A DNA stretch of 64,000 bases from Pontiellaceae bacterium B1224 (GTDB lineage: Bacteria; Verrucomicrobiota; Kiritimatiellia; Kiritimatiellales; Pontiellaceae), in NCBI GenBank assembly GCA_029432815.1, contig JAROBA010000025.1:1-64000 (forward strand), given 5' to 3'. The notes beneath the pieces are model-generated. The model had not been told where the DNA came from. It searched no databases and worked only from the letters and a program-made list of their open reading frames with translations. Shown in pieces: positions 43,149 to 52,567 of this stretch (within the stretch, counting starts at the first letter, position 1; each line of letters opens with the position of its first letter). The position numbers and the translations under genes are program-made.

Positions 43149-45113
43149 ATGTATAAAATACGGTCACGAGTTAGAATGCTTATACCTGCCGGGTTGATCG
43201 CGATCCAAACCCTTGCGGCACCGATCGGAACGTATTCTTTGACGGAGCTGGAAAACCGCCTCAACGAGATCGATACCCGGCTGGAACAACTGGCCAGTTA
43301 CAGTCTGGGCATCGGCATCGGGGCCATTGGATATCGCTCGCTCTCCCACGAGTCTCCAGACCATCCTGAATGGATTGAGATCCATTTCGGCCATGCGGTC
43401 CCTCTCGATGAAATCGTGCTGATCCCCGCCATTCGGCGTGACGCGGAAAGCGGATTGCAGGCGGATGGATTCCCGATACATTTCCGGGTTATTTCCGGGA
43501 CGGATCAAAACACCAACAGAAACGTTATTGCCGAGTATACGAGCGATCACGGCATCCTGCCTCGCATTGCCCCCTTCATCATTCCGTGTGATGAAACAAG
43601 CGCATCCTGGATACGGATCGAGGCAGAGCTGCTGTCCCCCCGCGCGTTTGACCAAAGGTATGTTTTCCAGCTCTCGGAAATCCTTGCATTCAGCGGCGGA
43701 GAAAATATTGCACTGCATAAACCCGTCAGAGCCTCTTCAGATACCGCAGCCAGCACCGCCGGCTGGCAATCGGCCTATGCAGTCGATGGATTCATGCCCT
43801 ACCTCATGGATGCCGCCGAAGGCGAACAAAGCATTGCCTACCTATCGCCCGACGGAATTGGCAACCATCCGGCCTTTATTCTTGATCTGAAAGCACCCCA
43901 ACCCATTTCCCGAATCCATCTCCACGCCGTCGACCAAAGCGACACCCTGCCGCAGGCTTTTGCCGGCGATATTGGAATCCCCAAACAGCTGCGGATCGAA
44001 GGTGCAAACAACCCTGATTTTTCTGATGCGGTACTGCTGCAGGATCTCACACCGGAAACGATCTACGAAATGGGCCCGATTATGATGCTGCGTTTTCCGG
44101 AAACTACCTGCCGGTATATTCGGTTTTATGTCGTTGAACCAGCAGCCATTACCCTATATGGCCCGCAGCCTTTCCGGTTCGGGTTTGCTGAAATTGAAAT
44201 CTTTTCCAATGATCGGAACGTTGCGCTTGGCAAACCGGTACAAACCAACTATGAGATCGTGAATCGCTTTCGCGCACTGTCCAACCTCACCGATGGCCGG
44301 AATATGTTCGGAACCATTCTGCCGATTCAAGACTGGCTGAATCAGTTGGCCACCCGGCATCAACTCGAAACGGAACGGCCGGTTATTCTGGAAGAACTGA
44401 ACCGTCGGTATATCCGGCAAAAGACCAACTTGCGCAGAAGCGCCTGGTTCAGTGCCCTGCTGGTGGTTGCAACGGTCATCATCATCCTGGTCGACCGCAT
44501 CATTCGGCAACGTGCAATCTACCGCACCCGCGAACGCATTGCTGCCGACGTGCACGACGAGCTCGGCGCCAACATTCATGCCATCGGCCTGCTGGGCGAT
44601 CTTGCCCAGGCCGCCAAAAGCTCTCCGGAAAAACTGGACCGCCTCCTGCTGCGTATGCGCGGGCTGACCGAGCGCACCGGAGCCGCCGCCCGCTACTGCA
44701 CCAATATGCTTGAAGCGAAGGGCCTGTTCGAAGATCTCGTGGAAGAAATGAAACGGAGTTCCGCCCGGATTATGGCCGATCTGGAGCATGACCTCCTATT
44801 TGAAGGTGAAGAAATTCTTCAAAAACTAAAAGCACGGCGGCGCATCGACCTCTTCCTTTTTTATAAAGAATGCCTGATTAATATTATCCGGCACTCCGGC
44901 GCCACAAAAGTCTCCACCATACTGAAAGCCGATAACAAAAAAATATGCCTGATCATCGACGACAACGGCCACGGACTGAACGGGGAAGTGCCCGGCTCAC
45001 TCAAACGGCGGGCGCGGTTGCTGGGCGGCAGTGTGACCTCCGGAAAATCTACAACCGGCGGCACCCGAATCACGCTGAATGTAAAATTGAATAAAATTGG
45101 AGTTTTTAGATGA
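43149..45113 (+). CDS. Sensor histidine kinase with discoidin-like sensor domains (copy 2)
   Basis: About 654 residues if started at 43149 (MYKIRSRVRMLIPAGLIAIQTLA, a signal/anchor). An upstream in-frame ATG at 43065 is possible but lacks a ribosome site and would put the signal internally. With 43149 all landmarks fall at the same residue numbers as in copy 1: two galactose-binding-like regions, membrane helix at about 430-450 (FSALLVVATVIIILV), phospho-His in DVHDELGANIHA, N-box ECLINIIRHSGA and DDNGHGL. Its stop overlaps the start of its response regulator (ATGA). It probably senses an extracellular sugar and shares the operator-like site H with the divergent beta-helix gene. Confidence 0.9.
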   Translation: MYKIRSRVRMLIPAGLIAIQTLAAPIGTYSLTELENRLNEIDTRLEQLASYSLGIGIGAIGYRSLSHESPDHPEWIEIHFGHAVPLDEIVLIPAIRRDAESGLQADGFPIHFRVISGTDQNTNRNVIAEYTSDHGILPRIAPFIIPCDETSASWIRIEAELLSPRAFDQRYVFQLSEILAFSGGENIALHKPVRASSDTAASTAGWQSAYAVDGFMPYLMDAAEGEQSIAYLSPDGIGNHPAFILDLKAPQPISRIHLHAVDQSDTLPQAFAGDIGIPKQLRIEGANNPDFSDAVLLQDLTPETIYEMGPIMMLRFPETTCRYIRFYVVEPAAITLYGPQPFRFGFAEIEIFSNDRNVALGKPVQTNYEIVNRFRALSNLTDGRNMFGTILPIQDWLNQLATRHQLETERPVILEELNRRYIRQKTNLRRSAWFSALLVVATVIIILVDRIIRQRAIYRTRERIAADVHDELGANIHAIGLLGDLAQAAKSSPEKLDRLLLRMRGLTERTGAAARYCTNMLEAKGLFEDLVEEMKRSSARIMADLEHDLLFEGEEILQKLKARRRIDLFLFYKECLINIIRHSGATKVSTILKADNKKICLIIDDNGHGLNGEVPGSLKRRARLLGGSVTSGKSTTGGTRITLNVKLNKIGVFR

Positions 45114-45772
45114 AACGTAAAATCCGAGTCATGCTGGTGGAGGACAATCCCGAATACCGGAACGTGATCGATCTCGCTCTCGAAGATGAAAAAGACATTG
45201 AATTGATCAGTCAGTTCGGCACCTCCGAAATCGCCTTGCGCAGCCTGCAGGACATGTCCACGCGAAAAGTCCCCGACCTGGTTTTGCTCGATCTGCGCCT
45301 CCCGGGCATGGACGGGCTCGATTCACTTCCCTATTTCCGCACGGCACTGCCCGATGCAAAAATCATGATCCTCACCCAGTCCGATGACGAGGCGGATGTG
45401 CTACGCGCCATCTCGCGTGGCGCTTCCGGTTATCTGCTGAAATCCTCAACGCTGGATCAAATTACCGAGGGCATCTATTCCATCATAGCCGGCGGGGCTT
45501 CGCTTGATTCCGGTGTGGCGCGATTTATTCTCGAAACCCTCAAAACCAATCTGCCCAAAGGAGAAATCGACAACATCCTCACGCCCCGGGAATTGGAAAT
45601 TCTGACCCTGCTCGGGGAAGGCCTCGTGAAAAAGGAAATCGCCGATCAACTCAGCATCAGCTATACGACGGTCGACACCCACGTGGCCCACGTCTATGAA
45701 AAACTGGAGGTCCGCAACGCCCCTTCCGCCATTAATAAAGCGCACCGCCTCGGCCTCTTTTCACTGGAATAG
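45110..45772 (+). CDS. NarL/LuxR-family response regulator (copy 2)
   Basis: 220 residues, coupled to the kinase by ATGA overlap. Receiver with MLVEDNPEYR and phospho-acceptor Asp61 in LLDLRLPG; LuxR helix-turn-helix LTPRELEILTLLGEGLVKKEIADQLSIS. The recognition helix differs from copy 1 (ISYTTVDTHVAHVYEKL against VSPYTVASFIKRIYEKL), so the two regulators likely bind different DNA sites. This agrees with the different palindromes upstream of the two kinases. Confidence 0.95.
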   Translation: MKRKIRVMLVEDNPEYRNVIDLALEDEKDIELISQFGTSEIALRSLQDMSTRKVPDLVLLDLRLPGMDGLDSLPYFRTALPDAKIMILTQSDDEADVLRAISRGASGYLLKSSTLDQITEGIYSIIAGGASLDSGVARFILETLKTNLPKGEIDNILTPRELEILTLLGEGLVKKEIADQLSISYTTVDTHVAHVYEKLEVRNAPSAINKAHRLGLFSLE

Positions 45773-45781
45773 CGGGAAACA

Positions 45782-45842
45782 GGAACGGTTCCTCATTCCA
45801 AAACCCACAGGCAATGATCGACGACCACCGTTCCGTTTTTTT
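45782..45842 (+). terminator. Terminator after response regulator 2
   Basis: GGAACGGT and ACCGTTCC pair across a loop of about 37 bases, followed by G and seven T. The long loop lowers certainty. Confidence 0.5.
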
Positions 45843-45992
45843 CCCGGCACCGCGTCACTCACTCACGCCGGGCCCTTACGCTTGACGGACGGCTCAGCCA
45901 GCGCAATGAAGCAGGAAGCTCCATCTATATTTTCCGCCCTTTGATGGGCATTCGACTTTACCGATTCTCCTGATTCTGGCTTTCTTTTCGTT

Positions 45993-46973
45993 ATGTTGGC
46001 ATCAAAGAAAAAAGACAGTACAGCGCATTACTATCAGGGATACGGATTCGACGATGTCGGGATGACCGTTTGGCCATCAAAAAAGTATAAGTTTAAATGG
46101 GAAAACCTTGAGTCATTTTCCACTCATGTTGATATTGGAAATCATCAAATAAATTCCTATGCAACTACATTGCATTTCTCCGGAAAGAAGAAAACGACAC
46201 TCAACTACTCAACGTTCCCGTTCAAGAAAAGATTTCCATCCTTTGCAACCAGTATTGAGCAATTTGTAAATGCGAGTGAGGGCCGGATTATCATGTGTTT
46301 CAGAACGTGCATGATTGCGCGCTGGAAGGAGTATGAGGATACATATAAGCATGCAAAAGATACCTGTAACGGAATGCCTCCTGCCCCGTCAATCGAACTA
46401 GCTAAAGCATACTGGGTTCGACTTGAGATAAAGCAGGCACGGCAAACTCTGGATTCCTATCTGCAACAAAATCCTGAAGATTGCAGCGCACTGATCCTCC
46501 GCGCTGAACTCGAAGATGAAATATACAAAAACCCGAAAAGGGGGATCGTATTTCGTGAAAAAGCATTGAAGCTGGAACCTGACAACCTGGACCTGCTCTC
46601 CTATTTCGCATATCTCTATGTCGGCAGGAAACAGTATCGAACGGCTTCACAGGTGCTGGAACATATGACCGGAATTAATCCGCATGCTGCGCATGTTTAT
46701 CAAGCATGGGGAAATTACTATTTTGAACAGAAGAAACTGAAAGAGGCACAAAACGCTCTTTGACAAGCCATACAGCTAGAACAGAATGAAATTGCCAGAA
46801 CACACTATCAAAACAACCTGAATCATTATGAGCAGTATGAGACGAATGCAGCATACCGATGGAATCTAAAATTCAAGACGAAAGTCCTGCCCGTCCTATT
46901 ACTAGGCGTAATGGGCCTCTATACTGTCTACTTCATAATTTCCATCTTGTTCAAATTGATTAAGAAGCTCTGA
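45993..46973 (+). pseudogene. TPR protein with in-frame TGA and C-terminal membrane tail
   Basis: The frame runs 256 codons, then meets TGA at 46761-46763 in the context KEAQNAL-stop-QAIQLEQNE. After the stop the same frame stays open for 69 codons and encodes a sensible continuation of the TPR helix plus a membrane helix (VLPVLLLGVMGLYTVYFIISIL) before TGA at 46971. A CGA-to-TGA change would explain it. The N-terminal 90 residues resemble a small beta domain (YGFDDVGMTVWPSKKYKFKWENLESFS); the rest are TPR-like repeats (LELAKAYW-type helices; ALKLEPDNLDLLSYFAYLYV). Whether it is broken, misread or read through cannot be told. It has no operon partners. Confidence 0.7.
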
Positions 46974-47026
46974 CCTGGCCCGTGAACCCGGACAGTTTTA
47001 AACAAACGGTTAGCCAGAACTCCGCC

Positions 47027-50000
47027 CTATTCCATTTCAGCAGTGATGTAGTAATAATTGCACCCATTCGTGGAATGAAGGGGATCGGTATACAGACCGG
47101 CTGAAAGGCCGGAAGCGATGCGAATGAACGGCTGCGCGAGGTCATCGGTCCAGTAGACCGAATAGCTCCGCCCCGGTGCGGCAACCCATTGAATGGACGG
47201 AGCGTCAATGCAATCGATCGCAAAATAGGAGAGTCCGTTCGTCGGGTTGGTTCCGCAGATGCTTTCCTGAAGGTTATTAAACCGGTCGTTATCCAGATCC
47301 TCTGTTTCATCCTGCAAAAGCGACCCGAAATACAAAGTTTCCCAGGCATCGTCCAGCCCATCGGCATCGGAATCCGATGGCGTTGGAACACCCCACGAGG
47401 TCATCGCCCTGCGAACCAGCGGATAGCCGGTTCCATCGGCCTCTTCCGGCCAGGGAGACTGATTAAAATAGTAGAGCTCATCGAGCACGGCCCAGGAAGT
47501 TTCCAATGGTTGGAACGGATCGTCAGAAGCCTGCAGCCATTCGATGGCAACTCGCTCCCCTCCATTGGAAAGGTGTCCTTTATAGGGACCCAAAATAATT
47601 TCCTCTGCCGCGTTGAGGCCGTAAGTGCTGCAGAACAGGTTCAGCAGCGTGGCGTCGGAAGGATCGAAAGAAACCAGCCAGAGTTTTTCTCCTGCCAGCA
47701 GGCTGAAGCCGGATGGGAATGTGTATGAAACGCCGCCGTCGATGCGGAACGGACCTTCTGACGATTCAAAGGGGATCGCATAACCTACCCGATTTTCGAT
47801 TTGAATATATTCAACGATGTCGCCGTTAGCATAACCAGAGGGCGCGGGCGGGTTGTACATCAGTTCACTGATCCAAAGGTAATCCAGCAGATCATTCGGG
47901 GCCTCCGGGGTTGGCAGCGTCATCACCCACGAATCAGCTCCATCGGGATAGCGCCCCAGCGACACTCCATTAAGCTGTCCTTTAAAGCGGACCGAATCTA
48001 CCACGCGGTCGGCCGTCGAGAGCACGACAACTTCGCCCGCCTTATTCAGTCCGAAGCCCGCAATGCGATCCGAATGAAAATCGTCTTCGTCAAACAATAG
48101 AAACCCGTGAGCCGGCACCACCGTGCCATCCGGAATCGCCCATTTCTGCAGCTCATCGAGATCATCGCTCAGATACCACCCGTTCAGGGTCTGATCCGCC
48201 GCCGTCGGATTATAGAGTTCAATCTGATCGTTGGATTCAAAGGGTGGATCTTCGCCGGTGTCCGTATGCGCCGTAATTTCGTTGAGCAGCACGGTGGTCT
48301 GCGGGACCGGATCAGCATAGCCGGGCGATCCGCCGATATAGGAGCTTGCCCGCCAGTTACCGCCATAGTCGAGTGATCCTCGCGCCTCGTCATCCATGGC
48401 CGAGGTCAGCGGCACAAGCGAATGCCCCGCCCCATCTGCGGCCTGCGGCCAGTTCCGAGCATCGGAATAACGGAAGGAGATGAGGTCCTCGTTCCAGAAC
48501 TCCAGATCAACCTTTTCGCCATTGTTGTCAAAATCACCATTGTATTCGCCGGCAATCAGAATTCCGTTAGTGGAATACTGCGAACTGAACTGATCAACAT
48601 CTTTGATAGCCAACAGAAATGCGCCGGGGTCAAGGCTGGGTATCGCACTGTCGCGGAACTGAAAGTCGATGGCGCTGTCGAGCTTGTAGCCATACAGCGA
48701 AACGGTTTCTGAACTTGTGTTCCGGATCTCAATATAATCCTGTGCGTTGCCGTCGGGGGCGTGATACATCAGCTCGGTAACGGCCAGCGGAATGTCATCG
48801 GTCCAGAAAACGGCTTCGCACAGCGCGCTCCATTCATTTCCGTTTTTTGCTCTGGCTTTGAGCAGCGTGGGTTGGGAAAACGACAGCGGAGCTGAATAGA
48901 TGGAACCGGCGACCGCACCGCCCACAGCCCGCGGGTCAGTGCCATCGGTGGTGTAGTAAATGGCATACTCAGATTCGATTCCCACCGCATCCGTCGGAGC
49001 AACCAGCCCGCCATGCAGGGGCGATCCATTCACCGTAAACTCAGGAGCAGCCGTATCAGGATAGAGCCCAGCCGCTTTCAACTGGTTCAAAACCACATCG
49101 TAGCGATAAGGGAAATAGTTATCCCGCAGGTCCAGCATATGGTTGAACCAGTTTGAATAATCATAGTCGCCATAACCAAGATAGGCCTTATTGTCCGCCC
49201 ACCGCGCAGCTTCCCCCAGCATGGCCCGGTCAACCTCTTTTACCCGCGACCAGAATGCGGCGATCACGTTATCGATGGTTAAAATGCCATCGTTAAAAAA
49301 ATGACGATGAATCTGATCCGCAAACCGCAACCGGTATTCGGCACTTCCAGCCGTCAGATTCTGGTGAATCTCCGTCGGGCCACCAGTGTTATTCTTGACC
49401 GTTGAATCATACGCAAGTGCTCCCGCAAGATCGGCATCAAAGAGACTGGTTTCAATAATGTGTTCCGCGTCCCAGCTGTGATAGCGCCAGCGACCGTCCG
49501 GATCGTTACGATTAAACGTGGCATACCAGTTTTTGTGAGCCCAGTCGGTGTTACCCAGATAAAAATTCATCAGCAGATAATCGATCAGATCATCAATATC
49601 CAGCATTTGCTCAAGCGTTTCATAGTTGCTTTGCTGCGACAGATCAGCACGCGCAAGTGCAAACATGGCATGCAGGTTCGCATCGTCGCCGCCGGTGATA
49701 TTATCGTTGAAGGGCAGCCCGTCATAATCGGAATCCGCCTCGCTGGTATCATCGTACAGATGCTTAATGGAATCATAATCCTCGTTGGCACCTCCATAAT
49801 ACTCGGCCGCGAAATGTTCATCGGGCCGCTCGTGCATATCAAACATGCCCCAATACAGGCCGTTGAGATATAGATGTACAAAGCGGCTGTGCGGCGCTCC
49901 CTTTCCATTCCCCATACTGTTCTGAATATCAGAAGAGAGCGCGTCTGAAACAAACTTGGGCGTCGCCCCGATATAGGGTCGTCCCGCATGCGTCCAGCAC

Positions 50001-51841
50001 CAGGCCAGATGGGCATCCAGCACCAGGCCGTTGAATTTCTGTGCGGCATCATCCCCGAAAACCGGATAATTCAGTTTTCCGTCGAAAGCCACCCGCATCG
50101 ATAACTTATCACTTTTCCACCGGCTGGCACTCGTGCCGCCGATTCCCCCGCCGATAACGCTGACCCGCCCGTTTTCGGCAAACGTTTCAGAACCGTCTGC
50201 GGTAAAAAATTCCATGGAGACCGGACGCCGGTCCGCATGCTGCGCAATCATATCGGCATAAATTCCCTGCCAGGGAACCAGCCCGGTGGCCAGCGGCGGG
50301 CCGGGTTCATCGCTCCACCAGTTATCCCAGTCCGTCACCAGCGACACGGTTGGAACGTCGAGAAGGGCATCGGCCAAGGTGAAGGTCTCGCCGTCAAAAT
50401 CAGTAATCACCGCATTGGTCATGGAAGGGTCGACTTCCCAGTCGGGGCCTCCATCGCCCCAATCAGCATAGGGCGGCAACCCGTTTCCATCCTGTTTCAA
50501 CACATCGTCGATAAAAAGATAGGTCTGCGTATTCGGAACACTCGGTTGGTATCCGGGCCGCACCGCCGCCGCACGCAGCAGCGTGGTTCCATCGATCGTG
50601 ACAGGGCCGGTGTACACCGTCCCGTTCAACTCGGTGGGTGCCGAACCGTCGGTGGTATAGCGAATCGTTGCGCCCTCCGAAATATTCGTTATGGAAACCT
50701 GAAACGGAGCATCATAAAAGCCGCGTTCCGGTCCCAGCGTCGGGGTATCGCAATAGCCTAAATAGGTGACCGCAGCATTGGGACCGCCCGGTGTCGAGGC
50801 CTCCAGCAATCCGGTGCCTGCGAGCTCGATCCTGCTTTCCGTCGAAGTGATGAATCCGGTCTGCAATTTAGGTACAAACAGGAGGTCCGAGGACGTCGAT
50901 GTTTCATTGAGTCCATGAATACTCAACACGTTCGCCCCGTCTTGCAAGGCACCCTCGTACGCGGACAGATCAAACCAGATAAAACTGCGCGCCGCTGCGT
51001 CATCATGCAGATCAGTCGAAGCGCTGTTCCACGCCGGGGTCATGGGCGCATTGTATGATGCAACCCACGTCGAATTGATATATGCCACAAAGCCATCGTC
51101 GAACTGCATACCCAGGCGCAGCAAATCAGCCGGATTGCTGCTGTCGTATATGAACGGAACCCGCATGTAGACCGATGCATTCACGCCATGCATGGCTCCC
51201 ACATCAAGGCCGATCAGGAACTCATAGCCAGAGGAGCGTTCGAAACCGACGCCGGTAGTTCCGCTCAGCCATCCTGAATCGTCGAAACCCGGCAGTTTCC
51301 AATCATTGGAATCGCCGGCGCTGCTTGGGATATGAGCCGTGCACGGCGCTCCGGATTCAACCAGCGTGGTCGTCGAGGTGCTGGTCCCGCCGGAAAAACC
51401 ATAGCCATACGAAATATCCTCCTGCTGCTCCGGGAACGAAATTTGGTTTTCAACGGTCGTACCATCAGGTTGAACCAGAGCAACCGTCTCGCCGGATGCA
51501 CTCAGTTTAAAATTGGTGTGCAGTTCCGCTCCGGAGACCGCCCGGTCTTTATCGGAGGCGAATACGACCAGGAATCCTTTGCCCGGAATCGTGACAGCCG
51601 GCAGCGTCCATTTCGTTAAGTTGGTAGTCGTATCCGTCAAGTACCAGCCGGCAAGATTAACCGCATTGGAGGAATTATTGTACAGCTCGATCCAGTCTGA
51701 AAAATCGCCATCGATATCCTGCAGCGTATTGTCATTATCCGCCATACATTCGCTGATATAGACTTCCGCAACACAGGGAATTGCTAGCAGCATTACCCCT
51801 GAGAGCAAAAGCATTCGTTTCATGGTCCGGTTAATACCCAT
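47027..51841 (-). CDS. Giant secreted CotH-type protein with lamin-tail domains
   Basis: About 1,604 residues. ATG 51841 has AAGGA five to six bases upstream; the signal includes MKRMLLLSGVMLLAIPCVA. A lamin-tail domain opens the mature protein (VYISECMADNDN..DWIELYNNSS). Then come a discoidin-like sandwich, a chitobiase-type beta domain (IRYTTDGSAPTELNG) and a CotH kinase-like domain at about 550-950 (VHLYLNGLYWGMFDMHERPDEHF; YHSWDAEH). A second chitobiase-type domain and at least two more lamin-tail domains follow (YIEIRNTSSETVSLYGY; QIELYNPTAADQTLNGWYLSD). The end holds SDADGLDDAWETLYFG and the C-terminal module YSVYWTDDLAQPFIRI. CotH domains phosphorylate secreted proteins in spores; activity here is unproven. 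Confidence 0.87.
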   Translation of the reverse strand: MGINRTMKRMLLLSGVMLLAIPCVAEVYISECMADNDNTLQDIDGDFSDWIELYNNSSNAVNLAGWYLTDTTTNLTKWTLPAVTIPGKGFLVVFASDKDRAVSGAELHTNFKLSASGETVALVQPDGTTVENQISFPEQQEDISYGYGFSGGTSTSTTTLVESGAPCTAHIPSSAGDSNDWKLPGFDDSGWLSGTTGVGFERSSGYEFLIGLDVGAMHGVNASVYMRVPFIYDSSNPADLLRLGMQFDDGFVAYINSTWVASYNAPMTPAWNSASTDLHDDAAARSFIWFDLSAYEGALQDGANVLSIHGLNETSTSSDLLFVPKLQTGFITSTESRIELAGTGLLEASTPGGPNAAVTYLGYCDTPTLGPERGFYDAPFQVSITNISEGATIRYTTDGSAPTELNGTVYTGPVTIDGTTLLRAAAVRPGYQPSVPNTQTYLFIDDVLKQDGNGLPPYADWGDGGPDWEVDPSMTNAVITDFDGETFTLADALLDVPTVSLVTDWDNWWSDEPGPPLATGLVPWQGIYADMIAQHADRRPVSMEFFTADGSETFAENGRVSVIGGGIGGTSASRWKSDKLSMRVAFDGKLNYPVFGDDAAQKFNGLVLDAHLAWCWTHAGRPYIGATPKFVSDALSSDIQNSMGNGKGAPHSRFVHLYLNGLYWGMFDMHERPDEHFAAEYYGGANEDYDSIKHLYDDTSEADSDYDGLPFNDNITGGDDANLHAMFALARADLSQQSNYETLEQMLDIDDLIDYLLMNFYLGNTDWAHKNWYATFNRNDPDGRWRYHSWDAEHIIETSLFDADLAGALAYDSTVKNNTGGPTEIHQNLTAGSAEYRLRFADQIHRHFFNDGILTIDNVIAAFWSRVKEVDRAMLGEAARWADNKAYLGYGDYDYSNWFNHMLDLRDNYFPYRYDVVLNQLKAAGLYPDTAAPEFTVNGSPLHGGLVAPTDAVGIESEYAIYYTTDGTDPRAVGGAVAGSIYSAPLSFSQPTLLKARAKNGNEWSALCEAVFWTDDIPLAVTELMYHAPDGNAQDYIEIRNTSSETVSLYGYKLDSAIDFQFRDSAIPSLDPGAFLLAIKDVDQFSSQYSTNGILIAGEYNGDFDNNGEKVDLEFWNEDLISFRYSDARNWPQAADGAGHSLVPLTSAMDDEARGSLDYGGNWRASSYIGGSPGYADPVPQTTVLLNEITAHTDTGEDPPFESNDQIELYNPTAADQTLNGWYLSDDLDELQKWAIPDGTVVPAHGFLLFDEDDFHSDRIAGFGLNKAGEVVVLSTADRVVDSVRFKGQLNGVSLGRYPDGADSWVMTLPTPEAPNDLLDYLWISELMYNPPAPSGYANGDIVEYIQIENRVGYAIPFESSEGPFRIDGGVSYTFPSGFSLLAGEKLWLVSFDPSDATLLNLFCSTYGLNAAEEIILGPYKGHLSNGGERVAIEWLQASDDPFQPLETSWAVLDELYYFNQSPWPEEADGTGYPLVRRAMTSWGVPTPSDSDADGLDDAWETLYFGSLLQDETEDLDNDRFNNLQESICGTNPTNGLSYFAIDCIDAPSIQWVAAPGRSYSVYWTDDLAQPFIRIASGLSAGLYTDPLHSTNGCNYYYITAEME
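47501..47515. repeat. Iterated palindrome copy 17 (centre ATGGT)
   Basis: Exact copy in the CotH gene; read as Phe-Gln-Pro-Leu-Glu. Confidence 0.85.
51297..51311. repeat. Iterated palindrome copy 18 (centre ATCAT)
   Basis: Exact copy in the CotH gene; read as Ser-Asn-Asp-Trp-Lys, the same 15 bases as copies 10 and 11. Confidence 0.85.
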
Positions 51842-52015
51842 CAAAGTCCTTTAATCTATCGTCACATCAAGCTCTTACTGATTACACAAAATCCTCTCGA
51901 AACGTAAGCTATTCCTGCTGGTATGTGTCTTACCAACACCCGAAATAGATAACGAATAGGCCTTGGTAATACGACGCAGCATATTAAACTATGTTCATTT
52001 ATCAGGAGATTCAAG

Positions 52016-52567
52016 ATGCCGAAAATATTTACAAAAACCGGGGACAAAGGCGAAACCGGACGCTTTGATGGAACACGGGTTCCAAAAAACGATCCCCAGA
52101 TGGAAGTGCAGGGTTCCATCGACGAATGTAATTCCGCCATCGGCCTGGCGCGCGCATATATTAAAGACGAAAAACTGAACGGCATTCTGAAAAACTTCCA
52201 GAGCCTGTTACTGGTTGCCGGCTCCGAAGTCACCAATGTGACACACGACCGACGCCTCCCCTATATTTCAGATGTGAACATCACCGCCATGGAAGAGCTG
52301 ATTGATAACGTAGAAGAAAAGCTGGAACCGCTCACAAACTTTATACTTCCGGCCGGAGGAAAGGCTTCTGCCCACCTGCACGTTGCGCGGGCCGCATCGC
52401 GCAAAGTGGAGCGCCGGCTGGTGACCTTCCGCGACACGGCCGATGTGAATCCGATTCTGCTGGCCTACTTCAACCGCCTGTCCGACACCCTCTTTGTCCT
52501 CGCCCGCTATGCCTCCAAGCTGGCCGGCATCAGAGACGAAGTCTGGGTGAATCCAAAAAACAGTTAA
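52016..52567 (+). CDS. PduO-type cob(I)alamin adenosyltransferase
   Basis: 183 residues; AGGAGA lies before the ATG. KIFTKTGDKGETGRFDGTRVPKNDP is the ATP-binding N-terminus of PduO/MMAB-type enzymes, with later motifs SIDECNSAIGLAR, ILPAGGKASAHLHVARAASRKVERR and YFNRLSDTLFVLAR. The enzyme transfers the adenosyl group of ATP to reduced cobalamin in the cytoplasm to make coenzyme B12. No cobalamin-dependent enzyme is next to it. It is convergent with, and overlaps by four bases, the CPBP gene. Confidence 0.96.
   Translation: MPKIFTKTGDKGETGRFDGTRVPKNDPQMEVQGSIDECNSAIGLARAYIKDEKLNGILKNFQSLLLVAGSEVTNVTHDRRLPYISDVNITAMEELIDNVEEKLEPLTNFILPAGGKASAHLHVARAASRKVERRLVTFRDTADVNPILLAYFNRLSDTLFVLARYASKLAGIRDEVWVNPKNS

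Noticed and set aside
46761-46763. TGA as a selenocysteine codon
   Set aside because: TPR helices have no need for Sec, no SECIS-like stem follows directly, and no selenoprotein family matches.
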